64,000 bases of DNA from Toxorhynchites rutilus septentrionalis (lineage: Eukaryota > Arthropoda > Insecta > Diptera > Culicidae), in the NCBI RefSeq assembly GCF_029784135.1, contig NC_073744.1, positions 100,127,303 to 100,191,302 on the forward strand. The letters run 5' to 3'. Below are positions 1 through 11,370 of the stretch, one piece after another. Both the position numbers and the translations under genes were made by a program. Position 1 is the first letter of the stretch. Each line of letters opens with the position of its first letter. The notes beneath the pieces are model-generated. The model saw nothing but the letters and a program-made list of their open reading frames with translations, did not search any database and was not told the origin of the DNA.

Positions 1-160
1 AATGAATTGTTAAATTTTTTTAGTCTCCGCAAACAATGTAAATAAAAATGAAAAAGAACTGAGGTTTTGGAGACGAACTCTACGATCTGTCGAGAAATAG
101 ACTAGCTATAAGCGTTCTTAAAAACCAACAGTAAATTGATTGAAGTCCTTTAAAATAAGA

Positions 161-353
161 AGGAAGGAAGGAAGGTATTGTATTATAGAGACTTTAATCT
201 TTTGCAGTTCATTCGTCTCTAGCCTTGAGAAAGGCCCTTTGAAAACTCTACTCTACTTTACTCCAGCGCTACCACCTCCGCCCTCTTGCCTTGAGAAAGG
301 CACTCGATCCCTCGCCGTCCAGCAACGATGTTGTCCAGTCGGTGTCCACACGA
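161..353 (-). repeat. short retroposon 'R', copy 1, with TSD
   Basis: A block of about 190 bp that recurs five times in the window. On its sense strand it ends in a (TTCC)n tail, which here appears as (AAGG)n at 161-175. The direct repeat AAAATAAGA flanks it (152-160 and 354-362). A terminal simple-repeat tail plus variable TSDs is the signature of a SINE-like retroposon. I cannot identify A and B boxes in a convincing order, so its RNA ancestor is unknown. Confidence 0.6.
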
Positions 354-363
354 AAAATAAGAA

Positions 364-732
364 CAGAGCAGCAGGAAATACATAGCTCATCATATTGCTC
401 CTTAGTTATGTTTCTATACAATGCAGATGTAACGTCAGACAATTTTCAACATCAGTTATCAACCAAAGAAAGCAGTTCTTGCTATCGAGAAAATTCGGTG
501 ATGCCATCCTGCATACAATGTGTTGTAATTTGAAGCCACTTTTAATTCGGAAACCATATCTGGGTTTGTGAAAACTGAATGATCAATTTAAAAGACTCTA
601 ACCGCCAATAAGCTCAAAAACAAGCACAAACAAAATAATTCAATTCATATTATATGTCATATTATGTCACTTTAGAAGGCATTGGTATTGTGAATAGCTT
701 TTAATAACTCTTCTTTGAATTGTTTAATGACA
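364..732. other. spacer downstream of H2A pseudogene copy 1
   Basis: No gene seen. The right half (about 560-730) is a diverged match to 38390-38590, the spacer beside H2A pseudogene copy 3, so it belongs to the same dispersed block. Confidence 0.4.
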
Positions 733-1074
733 CTGAAAAGCGCCGTCTTTTACGGTGGCTGGTTTTGCCACCGGCGCTTTTCAGACTGTATAAACAAACT
801 TATTTCTTCTTCTACCTGATGCCGTTTTGCGATTGCGTTTGCCTCTCGTCTGTTCTGTAGGCGGGTTTTCTTATCGTCGCGAGCAGCTTGCTAGCTAACT
901 CGATCACTACAACGGCCGAAACTATATAACGCCGGCTAGGTGGACTGGTGCACTGGTATCAACGCGCTCGGCCTAGCTACCCTTGCGGAGCAATTGGCGA
1001 ATACACCTACGGGGAATGCAAGCCAACACGGTTCGAGCGGGATTTTTGGAAACTCCTTTGCCATGTCCAGACAT
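733..1074 (-). pseudogene. histone H2A pseudogene, copy 1
   Basis: The minus strand has an ATG at 1072-1074 followed by MSGHGK-like codons, then scrambled remnants of the H2A fold region (IELA.., ARDDKKTR..), then KRNRKTA-type C-terminal debris. Many indels and stops break the frame. At 733-745 and 772-784 is a 13-bp inverted repeat (CTGAAAAGCGCCG and its complement) built from GGCGCTTTTCAG, which resembles a decayed histone mRNA 3' stem-loop. Copy 3 at 38590-39045 preserves the N-terminus best and anchors the identification. Confidence 0.65.
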
Positions 1075-1159
1075 GGCTGCTTGTGTTGGTTTGTTGATGT
1101 GATATGATGTGATGCGAAACGATGTGGTGTACGGTTTAGATGAGAATGATCGCTACGGA

Positions 1160-1358
1160 AGGAAGGAAGGTATTGTATTATAGAGACTTTAAACTTTTGC
1201 AGTTCATTCGTCTCTAGTCTTGAGAAAGGCCCTTTGAAAACTCTACTCTATTCTACTCCAGCGCTACCACCTCCGCCCTCTTGCCTTGAGAAAGGCACTC
1301 GATCCCTCGCCGTCCAGCCCGTCCAGCAACTATGTTGTCCAGTCGGTGTCCACACAAA
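1160..1358 (-). repeat. short retroposon 'R', copy 2, 16-bp TSD
   Basis: Same family as 161-353. GAATGATCGCTACGGA occurs at 1144-1159 and again at 1359-1374. The paralogous H2A upstream region at 39110-39124 carries the target sequence once with no insert, so it serves as an empty site. Confidence 0.7.
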
Positions 1359-1374
1359 GAATGATCGCTACGGA

Positions 1375-1563
1375 AGGAAAGAAGGAAGGTATTGTATTAT
1401 AGAGACTTTAAACTTTTTCAGTTCATTCGTCTCTAGCCTTGAGAAAGGCCCTTTGAAAACTCTACTCTATTCTACTCCAGCGCTACCACCTCCGCCCTCT
1501 TGCCTTGAGAAAGGCACTCGATCCCTCGCCGTCCAGCCCGTCCAGCAGAGATGTTATCCAGTC
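1375..1563 (-). repeat. short retroposon 'R', copy 3, tandem to copy 2
   Basis: It begins with (AAGG)n immediately after the right TSD of copy 2 and runs in the same orientation. Its far end is replaced by H2A upstream sequence (GGGATTTTTAAGCTGACTGG), so it is truncated or recombined. Confidence 0.6.
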
Positions 1564-1636
1564 CAGGGATTTTTAAGCTGACTGGCTGGCTCAAGAATTA
1601 CGCATGTGTGAGACTGCGACCAATGTTTCGTTCATA

Positions 1637-2645
1637 TTTTGACGTGGGACTACGTCTAACCGGAGTATATGGGGGGTAAAATGAAAACCTAAACATAGAA
1701 CATGCTGGAAAAAATGAAAGATTCCGAATGCTTATAACTCGAACATTTCTTACTGGATCGGAAAGATGTTTGCATCAATTGATACGGAATATTCCTACGC
1801 TTCTATCGCAATTAATAAAATGTTATTTTTCATCAGATAAACAATTGTATAACTGTAAAATGTTAACCGTTATCTAAACGCCCCAACTACCTCGTTTTAA
1901 AAGGCCCGATTCACGGTTTCCCCAACACAGCCATCAAAACCAAGCAGCCTTGGGGAAATCGGCATCGCAAACACATGAAAGTATGGGAACTTTTGTTCGC
2001 ACCGATCTGTGTTCCCTAACACAGACTTCAAAACCAAGCAGCTTTAGAGAAATCGGCATTGCAAATACATTGAAGTTGGGGATATTTTTATTCCGACTGA
2101 AATGTGGAGCTTGGGTAAATTGGTATTGCAAATACATGCAAGTCGGGGGCATTTTTGTTCCGACTGAAATGTATTTCCCCAGCACAGACTTCAGAACTAA
2201 GGTGCCTGAGGAAATTGGCATTACAAACTCATGCAGATTGGAGTTTTTTTTCTTCCGACTGAAATGTGTTTCCCTAACACAGACTTTAAATCCAAGGAGT
2301 GTGGGGAAATTGGCATTGCATATTCATGCAGGTCAGGGGTATTTTTGTTCCGACTGAAATGTGTTTACCTAATAAAGACTTCTAAACCAAGGTGCCTGGA
2401 GAAATCGGCATTGCAAATACATGCAAATCGGGGTCATTTTTATTATGACTGAAATGTGTTTGTTTAACACAGACAGTAACGAAGAACATAATCTATTGCA
2501 TGAATTGACCTTACATGGCATTATACTATCTTTTTACTCACAAAGCAAATATATTGAATTCAATTGAATTCGGAAATTGCTGCATTCAATCAAAATTTTA
2601 ATCTAACAAACAAATGATTGCTAAGCTGAGGTAGTCCCACGTCAA
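1637..2645. repeat. unclassified element bounded by inverted GACGTGGGACTAC motifs
   Basis: The left boundary reads TTTTGACGTGGGACTACGTC at 1637-1656 and the right boundary GTAGTCCCACGTCAA at 2631-2645, inverted copies of one motif. The first 220 bp inside the left end are paralogous to 54611-54840, to the complement of 2780-3035 and to that of 39310-39492. No ORF of note. The inverted termini suggest a MITE-like unit; the superfamily is unknown. Confidence 0.4.
1925..2470 (+). repeat. tandem repeat, about 95-bp unit, six diverged copies
   Basis: The marker AAATCGGCATTGCAAATACA (with variants) recurs near 1957, 2050, 2115, 2211, 2308 and 2401, and TTCCGACTGAAATGTGTTTC recurs between markers. 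Spacing is 93-97 bp except for one shortened unit of about 65 bp. Short ORFs across it are by-products of the period. Confidence 0.8.
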
Positions 2646-3035
2646 CCTTGTGGTTATATCATAGATATAACCTACCCATTTTTTTCTTTTTCCTTTCCAA
2701 TCGTGCTTCATTGTATTTCGCTGCTGCTCTGGTTGCCCGTTTTGGTCGGTACGATTTGAGGAGCACAAAATGGACCAATCAAAAATGGGCACATAGTGCA
2801 TTTGGACAATGCTTGATATTTCACAATTATTCAATTATTTAGCTCAAGAAAAAATGTTATTCGTTATGATAGATGCGTAGATATATTTCCTATCAATTGA
2901 TGCAAAAACCTTTGCGATCTATTGAGAAATGCTCGAGTTATAAGCGTTTCAAATCTTGCATTTTTTTCCTACTTGTTTAGTGCCTAGATTTTCATTTTAC
3001 CCCCTATATCTTCCGGTTAGACGTAGTCCTACGTC
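2646..3035 (-). repeat. H2A-upstream-like segment ending in GACGTAGTCCTACGTC
   Basis: Paralogous to 39190-39492 and, inverted, to 54611-54980. On the minus strand it contains TTTTTGATTGGTCCATTTTG, a CCAAT box, within sequence that in other copies lies upstream of the H2A ATG. Here the gene itself is absent. It ends at the palindrome at 3020-3035. Confidence 0.5.
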
Positions 3036-3084
3036 AAAAAAAAATGCGTTATTTCGCCTGAAAATCCATTTCCACTTACGAACA

Positions 3085-3330
3085 AAGATCAACTTCGATA
3101 GCGCAAAGATCGAATGGACTAACAACGCTTATTATGAGGTATTTTCGAACATGTGGGAATTCAATTTTCCGAATTTTCCGACCCCTTCCTTCAGGATTTT
3201 TCGAAAATTTTCCGATTTTTCTCTCCACTATATTGTTTTACGGGAAGTAACGAATACAACAAAATAAAGAAGGCTAAAATCGGACCATCCCTTCTTCGGG
3301 TTTTCCGCTTACCAACAGATTTTGCTAACA
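3085..3330 (+). repeat. dispersed repeat shared with 45185-45440
   Basis: The shared order is AACTAACAACGCTTAT, GTGGGAATTnAATTTTCCGA, TTTTTCTCTCCACTATATTG, AATAAAGAAGGCTAAAATC, CTTCTTCGGGTTTTCCGCTT. The copies differ by indels. Class unknown. Confidence 0.6.
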
Positions 3331-3399
3331 TTTTTATTTACATAGATAGATTAGATTGGTTGTGATAGTTTCAAAAAATGCAAATGTTTAAAAATATTT

Positions 3400-3806
3400 C
3401 GCTCAGTTTTATTATGCAATGACCTAGCGTTAACAACATATTTACATTCATAGTTACTATTAAAATGCAATATTTACAACATCTGTTTGTCGCACAGACT
3501 ACAGCGCACACATATTTGGATCAATCATCTATAACATTTTTATTCTAAAGCAGTCGTAACAACTAAAGCAGCGGCGTGGTCGTTGTTTGTTTCGAGCGTT
3601 TTCTTACATATAACGTTTCTGTACCTAATAACGATACATTCTCATAATTGTGACAATTCATCAATTATGCCGTGGAAGAAATTCCTACACATTCCACTTT
3701 CATTCTTTTAAGTAAAAGAGTTAAAAAGATAACAATTTTTCTATTTGTAGGAATATTCTATTCTGATGATTCTACATTCTACTTATCAATGTCTATACTA
3801 CACAAA
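3400..3806 (-). promoter_or_regulatory. tomosyn: tomosyn 3' UTR with candidate poly(A) signals
   Basis: Downstream of the TAA, AATAAA on the minus strand appears at 3539-3544 and again at 3408-3413. The sequence is AT-rich and has no repeat copies elsewhere in the window that I noticed. Left of about 3330 the sequence is a repeat, so the mRNA probably ends at one of these two signals. The choice is inference. Confidence 0.5.
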
Positions 3807-4069
3807 TTACAATTGATACCATTTTTTATCTTTATATTTATTCATTGATAAATGTGCCGAGTTAGAAAACTGTTGTGCTTCACTAGCCATACGTTCAGTT
3901 CTTTCCTCAAGTTGTCCTAGTTTATCCCCTCTTTCTAGCATCAGTTGGTGGGCTCGACCAACTTCTGATGTTGCAGATATAGTTCTTGTATTCAGCTCCT
4001 GAATGTTGCTGCTAGAACCAGGGATATGTTTAGCAACTGATTTGTTTGCTTTTCCACTAGATTCGCCAA
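3807..4069 (-). CDS. tomosyn: tomosyn (STXBP5-like), last coding exon with R-SNARE motif
   Basis: Reading the minus strand from a splice acceptor (TTCTTACAG, intron side at 4070-4071) gives two bases that complete a split Phe codon, then 86 residues and TAA at 3807-3809. The peptide begins GESSGKANKSVAKHIPG, contains the SNARE heptads RGDKLGQLEERTERM and ends MNKYKDKKWYQL. Tomosyn is a cytosolic WD40 protein whose C-terminal R-SNARE binds syntaxin and SNAP-25 and restrains synaptobrevin-dependent vesicle fusion; this exon is that SNARE. The Arg of LEERTERM sits at the expected zero-layer position. The ending matches the conserved tomosyn tail (KYKDKKWYQ plus a hydrophobic residue). The exon has no early Met, so simple ORF scans miss it. 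It splices in phase to 42769..42893. The reading frame is intact, so this is probably the live gene rather than a pseudogene. Family identity comes from recalled family features and has not been checked by database search. Confidence 0.93.
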
Positions 4070-4114
4070 CTGTAAGAATATAGAGATAGATACATATTAT
4101 TATAGATCATTGAT

Positions 4115-4192
4115 TTAACCCTTTCGTTACGAACACCAGTGTGATGTGCATACTTTTATGGATGGAGCACACTGACGTAATGAACGGGTTAA
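4115..4192 (+). mobile_element. TTAA-MITE, short deletion copy
   Basis: Bounded by TTAACCCTTTCGTTACG and TAATGAACGGGTTAA, with TTAA at both ends (4115-4118, 4189-4192). Only the GTGATGTGCATACTTTTATG core and the termini remain of the roughly 237-bp family, so it is an internal deletion derivative. Confidence 0.75.
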
Positions 4193-4924
4193 AAACGGAA
4201 TAAATCGTTTTCCGTTTGTTTTTCTTACAAAAAAACATTATATGAGGTTGTGTCCAAGATACGACCGCATTGTTGACGTAGAACTACGATGTTATTCTAT
4301 ATAAGTCGCTTATTTATACTTTCGGATATTATTCTATAATGCTGTGAAAATTTAGAAACAACTGCTTAGTAGAATAATCTCTGAAATTGTTTTTTCATTG
4401 TAGAATTTGTTGACGATAATTGATTGATGATTGATTCTTGCCCTCGCTAAACAATACACTAGCTGATCGTAAGTCGCAATTTATTTCATGTCAATGCAAT
4501 GAAAATTTACCTCGCTTTTCTTTTTTTTTGCCTTTTTCGCAATTGACATAGACTCGGCTAGAGTCGATTATATACATGTTGCACCAGCACCATTATTCCT
4601 CATCTCATAACTACATCAACATATCTTTGGCACCGCATGGAAACAACAATGACAACACTTGCAAGTATCAAATATCATGCTACATGTTATTCACTATGGC
4701 CTTAAAGGAGTCGCACCTCTAGGTATCGTTCGTACAACGTAAACCAAGCGCCAAACAATCGTTCGCCATAGCATGCATACAGAGCCATACATTGGTGGCT
4801 TGAAACTACTAGGAATATAAAACACTTCTCATCATTTTGCGCTATTCCCAAAAGAAGCGCTTCTGTTAATATTACTGGCCTCGAAAAAAAGTTGTATTTC
4901 TTTCTCATGCTCGAGAGAAGCGCA
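4193..4924. other. no recognised gene; unclassified intronic sequence
   Basis: AT-rich. It contains a diverged GACGTAGAACTACG motif at 4275-4288. From about 4700 it resembles 5750-6010 loosely (shared CTGTTAATA...GGCCTCGAAAA text), suggesting one old repeat split by the LINE insertions at 4937-5736. Confidence 0.3.
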
Positions 4925-4936
4925 GTTATCACCCTT

Positions 4937-5736
4937 TTTTTTATCCAAAATAAATATTTTTTAAGGCTCATATGGCGTCAGCCTAACGGGGCCGGGAGTT
5001 CAATATTTTGACAATGTTTGCTTAGTTAGTTAGAAATATGTAACCGATTACTCGCGGTTGACTCGAGGTTAGTATTACAAGTGTTCTTTTTTTTCCAAAA
5101 TATATATTTTTATAAAGGCTCATATGGCGTTAGCCTCACGGGGCCGGGAGTTCAATACAATTTTTCTTATTATCTATGTTAGTAATATGTAACCGATTAC
5201 TCGCGGTTGGCTCGAGGTTAGTATTACAAGTGTTTTCGTAATTGGGATGTTGCTGTCTCCAATGCTCTGTACGTGTGCCTGACACGGGATACTTCCTTAT
5301 GGGATGCAGTTGACCATTAATCAGTAACGCCCCCCTAGTCTGTACCTCATATCTAGCGTGGTGCGTCTTTCTCGACTCGAGGAATCCAGGATAGAACGGT
5401 CACTAGCCGGCGCAATCATCAGTTCGTGTAGAGTTGTCATGAGCGGTACAACCTTCGGCTCTTGTTGAATGATCAGCACAACCTTTGGCCCGTGTGTCTG
5501 TAAAGAGTGTGTGTATGTATTGCCGCGACTAAGTAAAAGTTTATCGATCGGATAGGAGGGATATGAAACGGGGACACAACGAAGGAAACATCATTAAACG
5601 TTGACATCGGCGTTTCTGAGGAACAGGTATAGATGAAGCAGAAGATCAGGATCACGGTTACCTAAGATATCCTTTAGGATATCTTAGTCAAGTGTTCTCA
5701 TAATTGGGATGTCGCAGTCTTCGATGCTCTGTACGT
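4937..5736 (-). mobile_element. LINE tail (I-clade 3' end), outer insertion with 12-bp TSD
   Basis: The 3' end of a LINE on the minus strand. Its poly(A) side is TTTTTTTTATCC at 4937, followed by the tail family text (GCCATATGAGCC, GGCCCCGTTAGGC, CGCGAGTAATCGGTTACATA). GTTATCACCCTT flanks the whole insertion (4925-4936 and 5737-5748). The element is strongly 5'-truncated, ending near CTCTGTACGT. It is split by a second copy of the same tail at 5088-5688. Confidence 0.75.
5088..5688 (-). mobile_element. LINE tail of the same family nested inside the first, 10-bp TSD
   Basis: CAAGTGTTCT occurs at 5078-5087 and again at 5689-5698, bracketing a second, longer 3' end (3' UTR plus the last codons of ORF2, ...DPDLLLHLYLFLRNADVNV). 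The truncated 5' side ends in a small foldback, CTAAGATATCC-TTTA-GGATATCTTAG (5661-5686), as if the last bases were copied back in inverted orientation. Confidence 0.75.
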
Positions 5737-6113
5737 GTTATCACCCTTAGTGGAGGAAGTTTTGCTACTGGCAAGCGAAACCACATACAAAATTCCAGAA
5801 CGACATTTACTTTCTCGGTGACTAAACAAGCGAAATAAACTCTTTTTGTTAATAACAACCTCGAAAACAGTAGCAATGCAATCCTAGCTGAAGCAGTTTT
5901 GCAACTGGCACGCGAACCCAAATAACTTATAACATTCCAGTAAGACATCCAAGATGCTTGGTATTCCCCAAATATTTTTTTTACGCACAATCTTAACGCC
6001 TGCTTCGCCATAGTTTAGCCAAAGTCAGTTTAATGCATTGATGCATTTTCAAAGGCACCAACGAAGTTCTTATGATGACGGAAAACAAACAATGTTAACT
6101 GCTTGGGAAAAGA

Positions 6114-6810
6114 CTAAATTATGCCACACAGCTTGTACTCTGCTGTAACACCCATCGATTCGAATTCGCTGATGAGTTTGTCAAGAGCGACCGCCTTCAC
6201 CACCAGCGGGGGGAGCTTGATTTTGGTTGTTGCCTCGGTAACGGCGTTTACATTTTCGACCGACGTGCCGAAATCGCCTACTTCGCTGTTGTGCGATGCG
6301 ATGTCACACTCGCGAAGGCTCTGTTCAGTGCGAGCGCTTTTCACTGCACCAACATCGCGTGCATCATTGGATGACGCTTGCCTCGAAATATTATTGCCCC
6401 TGGCAAAGCGTTCGTTTTTTGCTGGGCTCGAACCTGCCTTCCTCTTCTTCTTGCTCATCATACACTACGCGAAGCGTCCAAATTATGACGCGGAAAGAAA
6501 AAACACGATACGAATAACGCGAAAAACGAACAGAAAAACCAAACGACGATATCCAAGTTGGATTACCACTGGTGGGGTCCAATCTTCGATCGAAGCACAG
6601 CGAAAGAAAAGTGAACTGGATTGCTCAACAGTCCGATGCCGAATGAAAGTTTGCCTCAGCGAGATCCACTGTTTATACTCTAGGCAAGTATTCCTCTTCA
6701 TTCTTCTACTTTTCCTTTGTTCATGGGGACTTTGAATCCTACGATTTCCCCTCCGTTGGTCGTCGATAAGTTGCTCGTTATAGACAGGTCTGTTCGGGAA
6801 AGCACACAAA
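6114..6810 (-). pseudogene. LINE 5' end: 5' UTR and start of a gag-like ORF1
   Basis: On the minus strand a leader of about 350 bp precedes ATGATG at 6461-6456. The ORF reads MMSKKKRKAGSSPAKNERFA and later KIKLPPLVVKAVALDKLISE then FESMGVTAEYKLC, after which similarity stops near 6120. The KLPPLVVK..L..L..E...M...AEYK pattern is typical of the N-terminal part of LINE ORF1 proteins in mosquitoes. Everything downstream (zinc knuckles, ORF2) is missing, so this is a 3'-truncated fragment. The outermost leader text (GTGTGCTTTCCCGAACAGAC, GTCTATAACGAGCAACT) recurs at 63898-63940 at the right edge of the window. Confidence 0.6.
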
Positions 6811-7199
6811 TGGATAGAACAAATGTATGGGAAAATGGAAACGCCTCAAGTTTTCATGAATTTTAACCATTTACAAACCAGGGGATTCTAGTGTATAGCA
6901 TATTAAACAAATCTTACGGAATTTCCGATTCGTTTAGTATGTGAATCGCCAAAATCCGTTCACGGCAAAAATAGTTATTAACGTTAACTTTATTTCAACG
7001 TGACCTGTTTTCTGATTTGGCACCCTTAATGAAAGACGTAGTTCTACGTCAAAAAAAGTACGACTAAAGTTCCCCAAACGAATAACATACCATCATCATC
7101 ATAGTCATAAGATAAGAAACACAAATATCCGTTATAACTTCGTCATCTTACATGCTAACATTGATTAACATTGATTCTATACTGGGTTAAAAATCCAAA
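6811..7199. other. no gene; holds a GACGTAGTTCTACGTC palindrome
   Basis: AT-rich and uninformative apart from the palindrome variant at 7035-7050, which is followed by an A-run as in the copies at 3035 and 39492. Confidence 0.3.
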
Positions 7200-7315
7200 T
7201 CATACTTCAAAAACTCTTTACAGATACTACGGAACATTCGAAGACTTGTTGCTGTCTTTGCTTCATTTGGTAATGTATTGTAAAGCCGATATCCTTTGTA
7301 AAAAACAGGAAGTGG
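7200..7315 (-). pseudogene. C-terminal fragment of a Jockey/CR1-type ORF2
   Basis: The minus strand reads VFYKGYRLYNTLPNEAKTAT then SLRMFRSICKEFLK. This aligns with the last residues of the 28131..30932 ORF (LLYKGINFFNSMPREIKRAA, then FKKMCISHVKSVL). The fragment starts exactly where the paralogous pieces at 12931 and 14223 stop (..CTQNSLL). A GACGTAGGACTA-type end lies between, suggesting that one LINE was interrupted there. Confidence 0.55.
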
Positions 7316-8655
7316 GTTATATCTATGGTATAACCGCAAGGGTGACGTAGGACTATCGTTGATTTAGAGATCATTTGTTTGAAGTTGAATCTAAATCCAT
7401 TCTGAATGAATGAATAAATGAATATTTGGGGGACCTCGAAAACGAGAGCGTTACGTTGGAGACACAAGGTTCTATGCATCCAATATAGGATACGAAAAAC
7501 CTTGTTCTGAAGAATAATCTTCAGAAGCTTTCCTGCTAACTGTACTTGATTGACAAATCACAAACCCAAATGTATTATATGGATATTTTATGGATAGAAA
7601 ACATTAAAATAAACTCTTTCGCTTGAATGTAATTTTAAATTCCAAGGGAAACTGGCAGATTAGTTTTCCAGCAACGATTAGATATTTCCACATTTTCCTC
7701 GATACTGGAAGCCCACCAGTGGTTAATACTAACTCGATAACCACCTGTTAATAGTACTTGATTGAAAAATATTTGGTCACAGTGTTACATGGATAGAAAA
7801 CATTCAAATAAACTCTTTCACATGAATGTATTTTTAAATTCCCAGGGGAACTGGCAGATTATTTTCAGTAACGATTATATATTTCCACATTTTCCTCGAT
7901 ACTGGAAGCCCACCAGTGGTTAATACTAACTCGATAACCATCTGTTAATAGCACTTGATTGAAACATATTTGGTTCTCAATGTTACGTTGATAGAAAACA
8001 TTCAAATAAACTCTTTCACATGAATGTATTTTTAAATTCCCAGAGGAACTGGCAGATTATTTTTCAGCAATGATTAGAATGGCATCCAAACGGAAAGAAT
8101 TCTGCGCGTGTATGTGTCGATTCTTCGCCGTCCACCTCCTCCAGCACGTTAGGCAACGATGTTGTCTTGTCGATGTCCTCACGAAAAATGAATGTGTCTC
8201 ACCACCAGAATATCGCTTAAGTATGCTTTTTGTGTGTGATTGAATCGAGAGAAGGTGTGGTTTACGATGGCAATTTGGAAGGCAAACTAGAGGGGAATGA
8301 ACTCTCTGAGCTCTAAACTTTCGGCGACTGAGCAATAATCGATTGCGTACGCATACAATATTGGATACGGAAATATCCTACTGATGGGGAAGGATAATCT
8401 TCAGAAGCTTTCCTGCTAATTACACTTGGTTGAAAAATTACAAAATTAAATGTATTTGATCGCTGTGTTATATGGTTAGAAAACATTAAAATAAACCCTT
8501 TCACATGAATGTATTTTTAAATTCCCAGATGAATTGGCAGATTATTTTCAGTAACGATTAGATATTTCCACATTTTCCTCGATACTGGAAGCCCACCAGT
8601 GGTTAATGCTAACTCGATAACCATCTGTTAATAGCACTTGATTGAAACATATTTG

Positions 8656-9014
8656 GTTCTCGACTAAGTAAAAGTTTATAGATCGGATAGGAGGGATACG
8701 AAACAGGGACACAACGAAGGAAAAATCATTAAACGTTGACATCGGCGTTTCTGAGGAACAGTTATAGATGAAGCAGAAGATCAGGATCACGGCTACCTAA
8801 GATATCCCGGACGGGGATATCCGATTGTCTGCCTTTTGCTCTCAGTGCTCTAGAGAGCTGAGAGTGAGCAGCATGGAACCGGATAGACGACCAGACAATA
8901 TGCTCGATGTAGTGGTAGCCATCGCCACAATCACAAAGATTGTTTGCTGCGAGCCCAATGCGATAGAGATGCGCGTTTAGGTTGTAGTGATTGGACATAA
9001 GCCGAGATATCACG
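8656..9014 (-). mobile_element. LINE 3' fragment in the satellite, copy 1
   Basis: The minus strand encodes the C-terminus of an I-clade ORF2: VISRLMSNHYNLNAHLYRIG, then a CCHC-like knuckle (CDCGDGYHYIEHIVW), then GRQSDIPVRDILGSRDPDLL. It aligns with the end of LINE C (VMSRLMSNHYSLDVHLHRIN). The 3' UTR is cut off at 8656 inside the tail, so no poly(A) is left. Satellite text (CACTTGATTGAAACATATTT) occurs on both sides. Confidence 0.75.
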
Positions 9015-10757
9015 CACTTGATTGAAACATATTTGGTCACAGTGTTACATGGATAGAAAACATTCAAATAAACTCTTTCACATGAATGAATTTTTAAATT
9101 CCCAGGGGAACTGGCAGATTATTTTCAGTAACGATTAGATATTTCCACATTTTCCTCGATACTGGAAGCCCACCAGTGGTTAATGCTAACTCGATAACCA
9201 TCTGTTAATAGCACTTGATTGAAACATATTTGGTCACAGTGTTACATTGATAGAAAACATTCAAATAAACTCTTTCACATGAATGTATTTTTAAATTCTC
9301 AGGGGAACTGGCAGATTATTTTCAGTAACGATTAGATATTTCCACATTTTCCTCGATACTGGAAGCCCACCAGTGGTTAATGCTAACTCGATAACCATCT
9401 GTTAATAGCACTTGATTGAAACATATTTGGTTCTCAATGTTACGTTGATAGAAAACATTCAAATAAACTCTTTCACATGAATGTATTTTTAAATTCCCAG
9501 AGGAACTGGCAGATTATTTTTCAGCAATGATTAGATCTTTCCGGAACTTTCTCGATGCTGAATGGCATCCAAACGGAAAGAATTCTGCGCGTGTATGTGT
9601 CGATCCTTCGCCGTCCACCTCCTCCAGCACGTTAGGCAACGATGTTGTCTTGTCGATGTCCTCACGAAAAATGAATGTGTCTCACCATCAGAATATCGCT
9701 TAAGTATGCTTTTTGTGTGTGATTGAATCGAGAGAAGGTGTGGTTTACGATGGCAATTTGGAAGGCAAACTAGAGGGGAATGAACTCTCTGAGCTCTAAA
9801 CTTTCGGCGACTGAGCAATAATCGATTGCGTACGCATACAATATTGGATACGGAAATATCCTACTGATGGGGAAGGATAATCTTCAGAAGCTTTCCTGCT
9901 AATTACACTTGGTTGAAAAATTACAAAATTAAATGTATTTGATCGCTGTGTTATATGGTTAGAAAACATTAAATAAACTCTTTCACATGAATGTATTTTT
10001 AAATTCCCAGATGAATTGGCAGATTATTTTCAGTAACGATTAGATATTTCCACATTTTCTTCGATACTGGAAGCCCACCAGTGGTTAATGCTAACTCGAT
10101 AACCATCTGTTAATAGCACTTGATTGAAACATATTTGGTTCTCAATGTTACGTTGATAGAAAACATTCAAATAAACTCTTTCACATGAATGTTTTTCTAA
10201 ATTCCCAGAGGAACTGGCAGATTATTTTTCAGCAATGATTAGATCTTTCCGGAACTTTCTCGATGCTGAATGGCATCCAAACGGAAAGAATTCTGCGCGT
10301 GTATGTGTCGATTCTTCGCCGTTCACCTCCTCCAGCACGTTAGGCAACGATGTTGTCTTGTCGATGTCCTCACGAAAAATGAATGTGTCTCACCACCAGA
10401 ATATCGCTTAAGTATGCGTTTTGTGTGTGATTGAATCGAGAGAAGGTGTGGTTTACGATGGCAATTTGGAAGGCAAACTAGAGGGGAATGAACTCTCTGA
10501 GCTCGAAACTTTCGGCGACTGAGCAATAATCGATTGCGTACGCATACAATATTGGATACGGAAATATCCTACTGATGGGGAAGAATAATCTTCAGAAGCT
10601 TTCCTGCTAATTACACTTGGTTGAAAAATTACAAAATCAAATGTATTTGATCGCTGTGTTATATGGTTAGAAAACATTAAAATAAACTCTTTCACATGAA
10701 TGTATTTTTAAATTCCCAGAGGAACTGGCAGATTATTTTCCAGAAATGATTAGATAA

Positions 10758-11370
10758 TTTCGTATCCCGACAAGGGATACTTCCTATTGGGATGCAGCTG
10801 ACCATTAATCAGCAACGCCCCCCTAGTCTGTACCCCATATCTAGCGTGGTGCGTCTTCTCGAGGAATCCAGGATAGAATGGTCACTAGCCGGCGCAATCA
10901 TCAGCTCGTGTAGAGTTGTCATGAGCGGTACAACCTTTGGCTTTTGTTGAATCATCAGTGGACTGCACAACCTTTGACCCGAGTATCTGTAAAGAGTGTG
11001 TGTATGTATTGCCGCGACTAAGTAAAAGTTTATAGATCGGATAAGAGGGATACGAAACAGGGACACAACGAAGGAAAAATCATTAAACGTTGACATCGGC
11101 GTTTCTGAGGAACAGTTATAGATGAAGCAGAAGATCAGGATCACGGCTACCTAAGATATCCCGGACGGGGATATCCGATTGTCTGCCTTTTGCTCTCAGT
11201 GCTCTAGAGAGCTGAGAGCGAGCAGCATGGAACCGGATAGACGACCAGACAATATGCTCGATGTAGTGGTAGCCATCGCCACAATCACAAAGATTGTTTG
11301 CTGCGAGCCCAATGCGATAGAGATGCGCGTTTAGGTTGTAGTGATTGGACATAAGCCGAGATATCACGCA
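10758..11370 (-). mobile_element. LINE 3' fragment in the satellite, copy 2
   Basis: Same coding end and same inner border as 8656-9014, at a spacing of 2354 bp, but with about 250 bp more 3' UTR (GGGGCGTTGCTGATTAATGG and onward on the complement). Shared borders show that a single insertion was duplicated with the satellite. Copy 1 later lost its 3' part, or copy 2 retained it. Confidence 0.75.

Noticed and set aside
6121..6735. 204-codon plus-strand ORF opposite the LINE 5' fragment
   Set aside because: The opposite strand has a gag-like ORF1 with a recognisable motif and a leader. The plus-strand ORF is its shadow.
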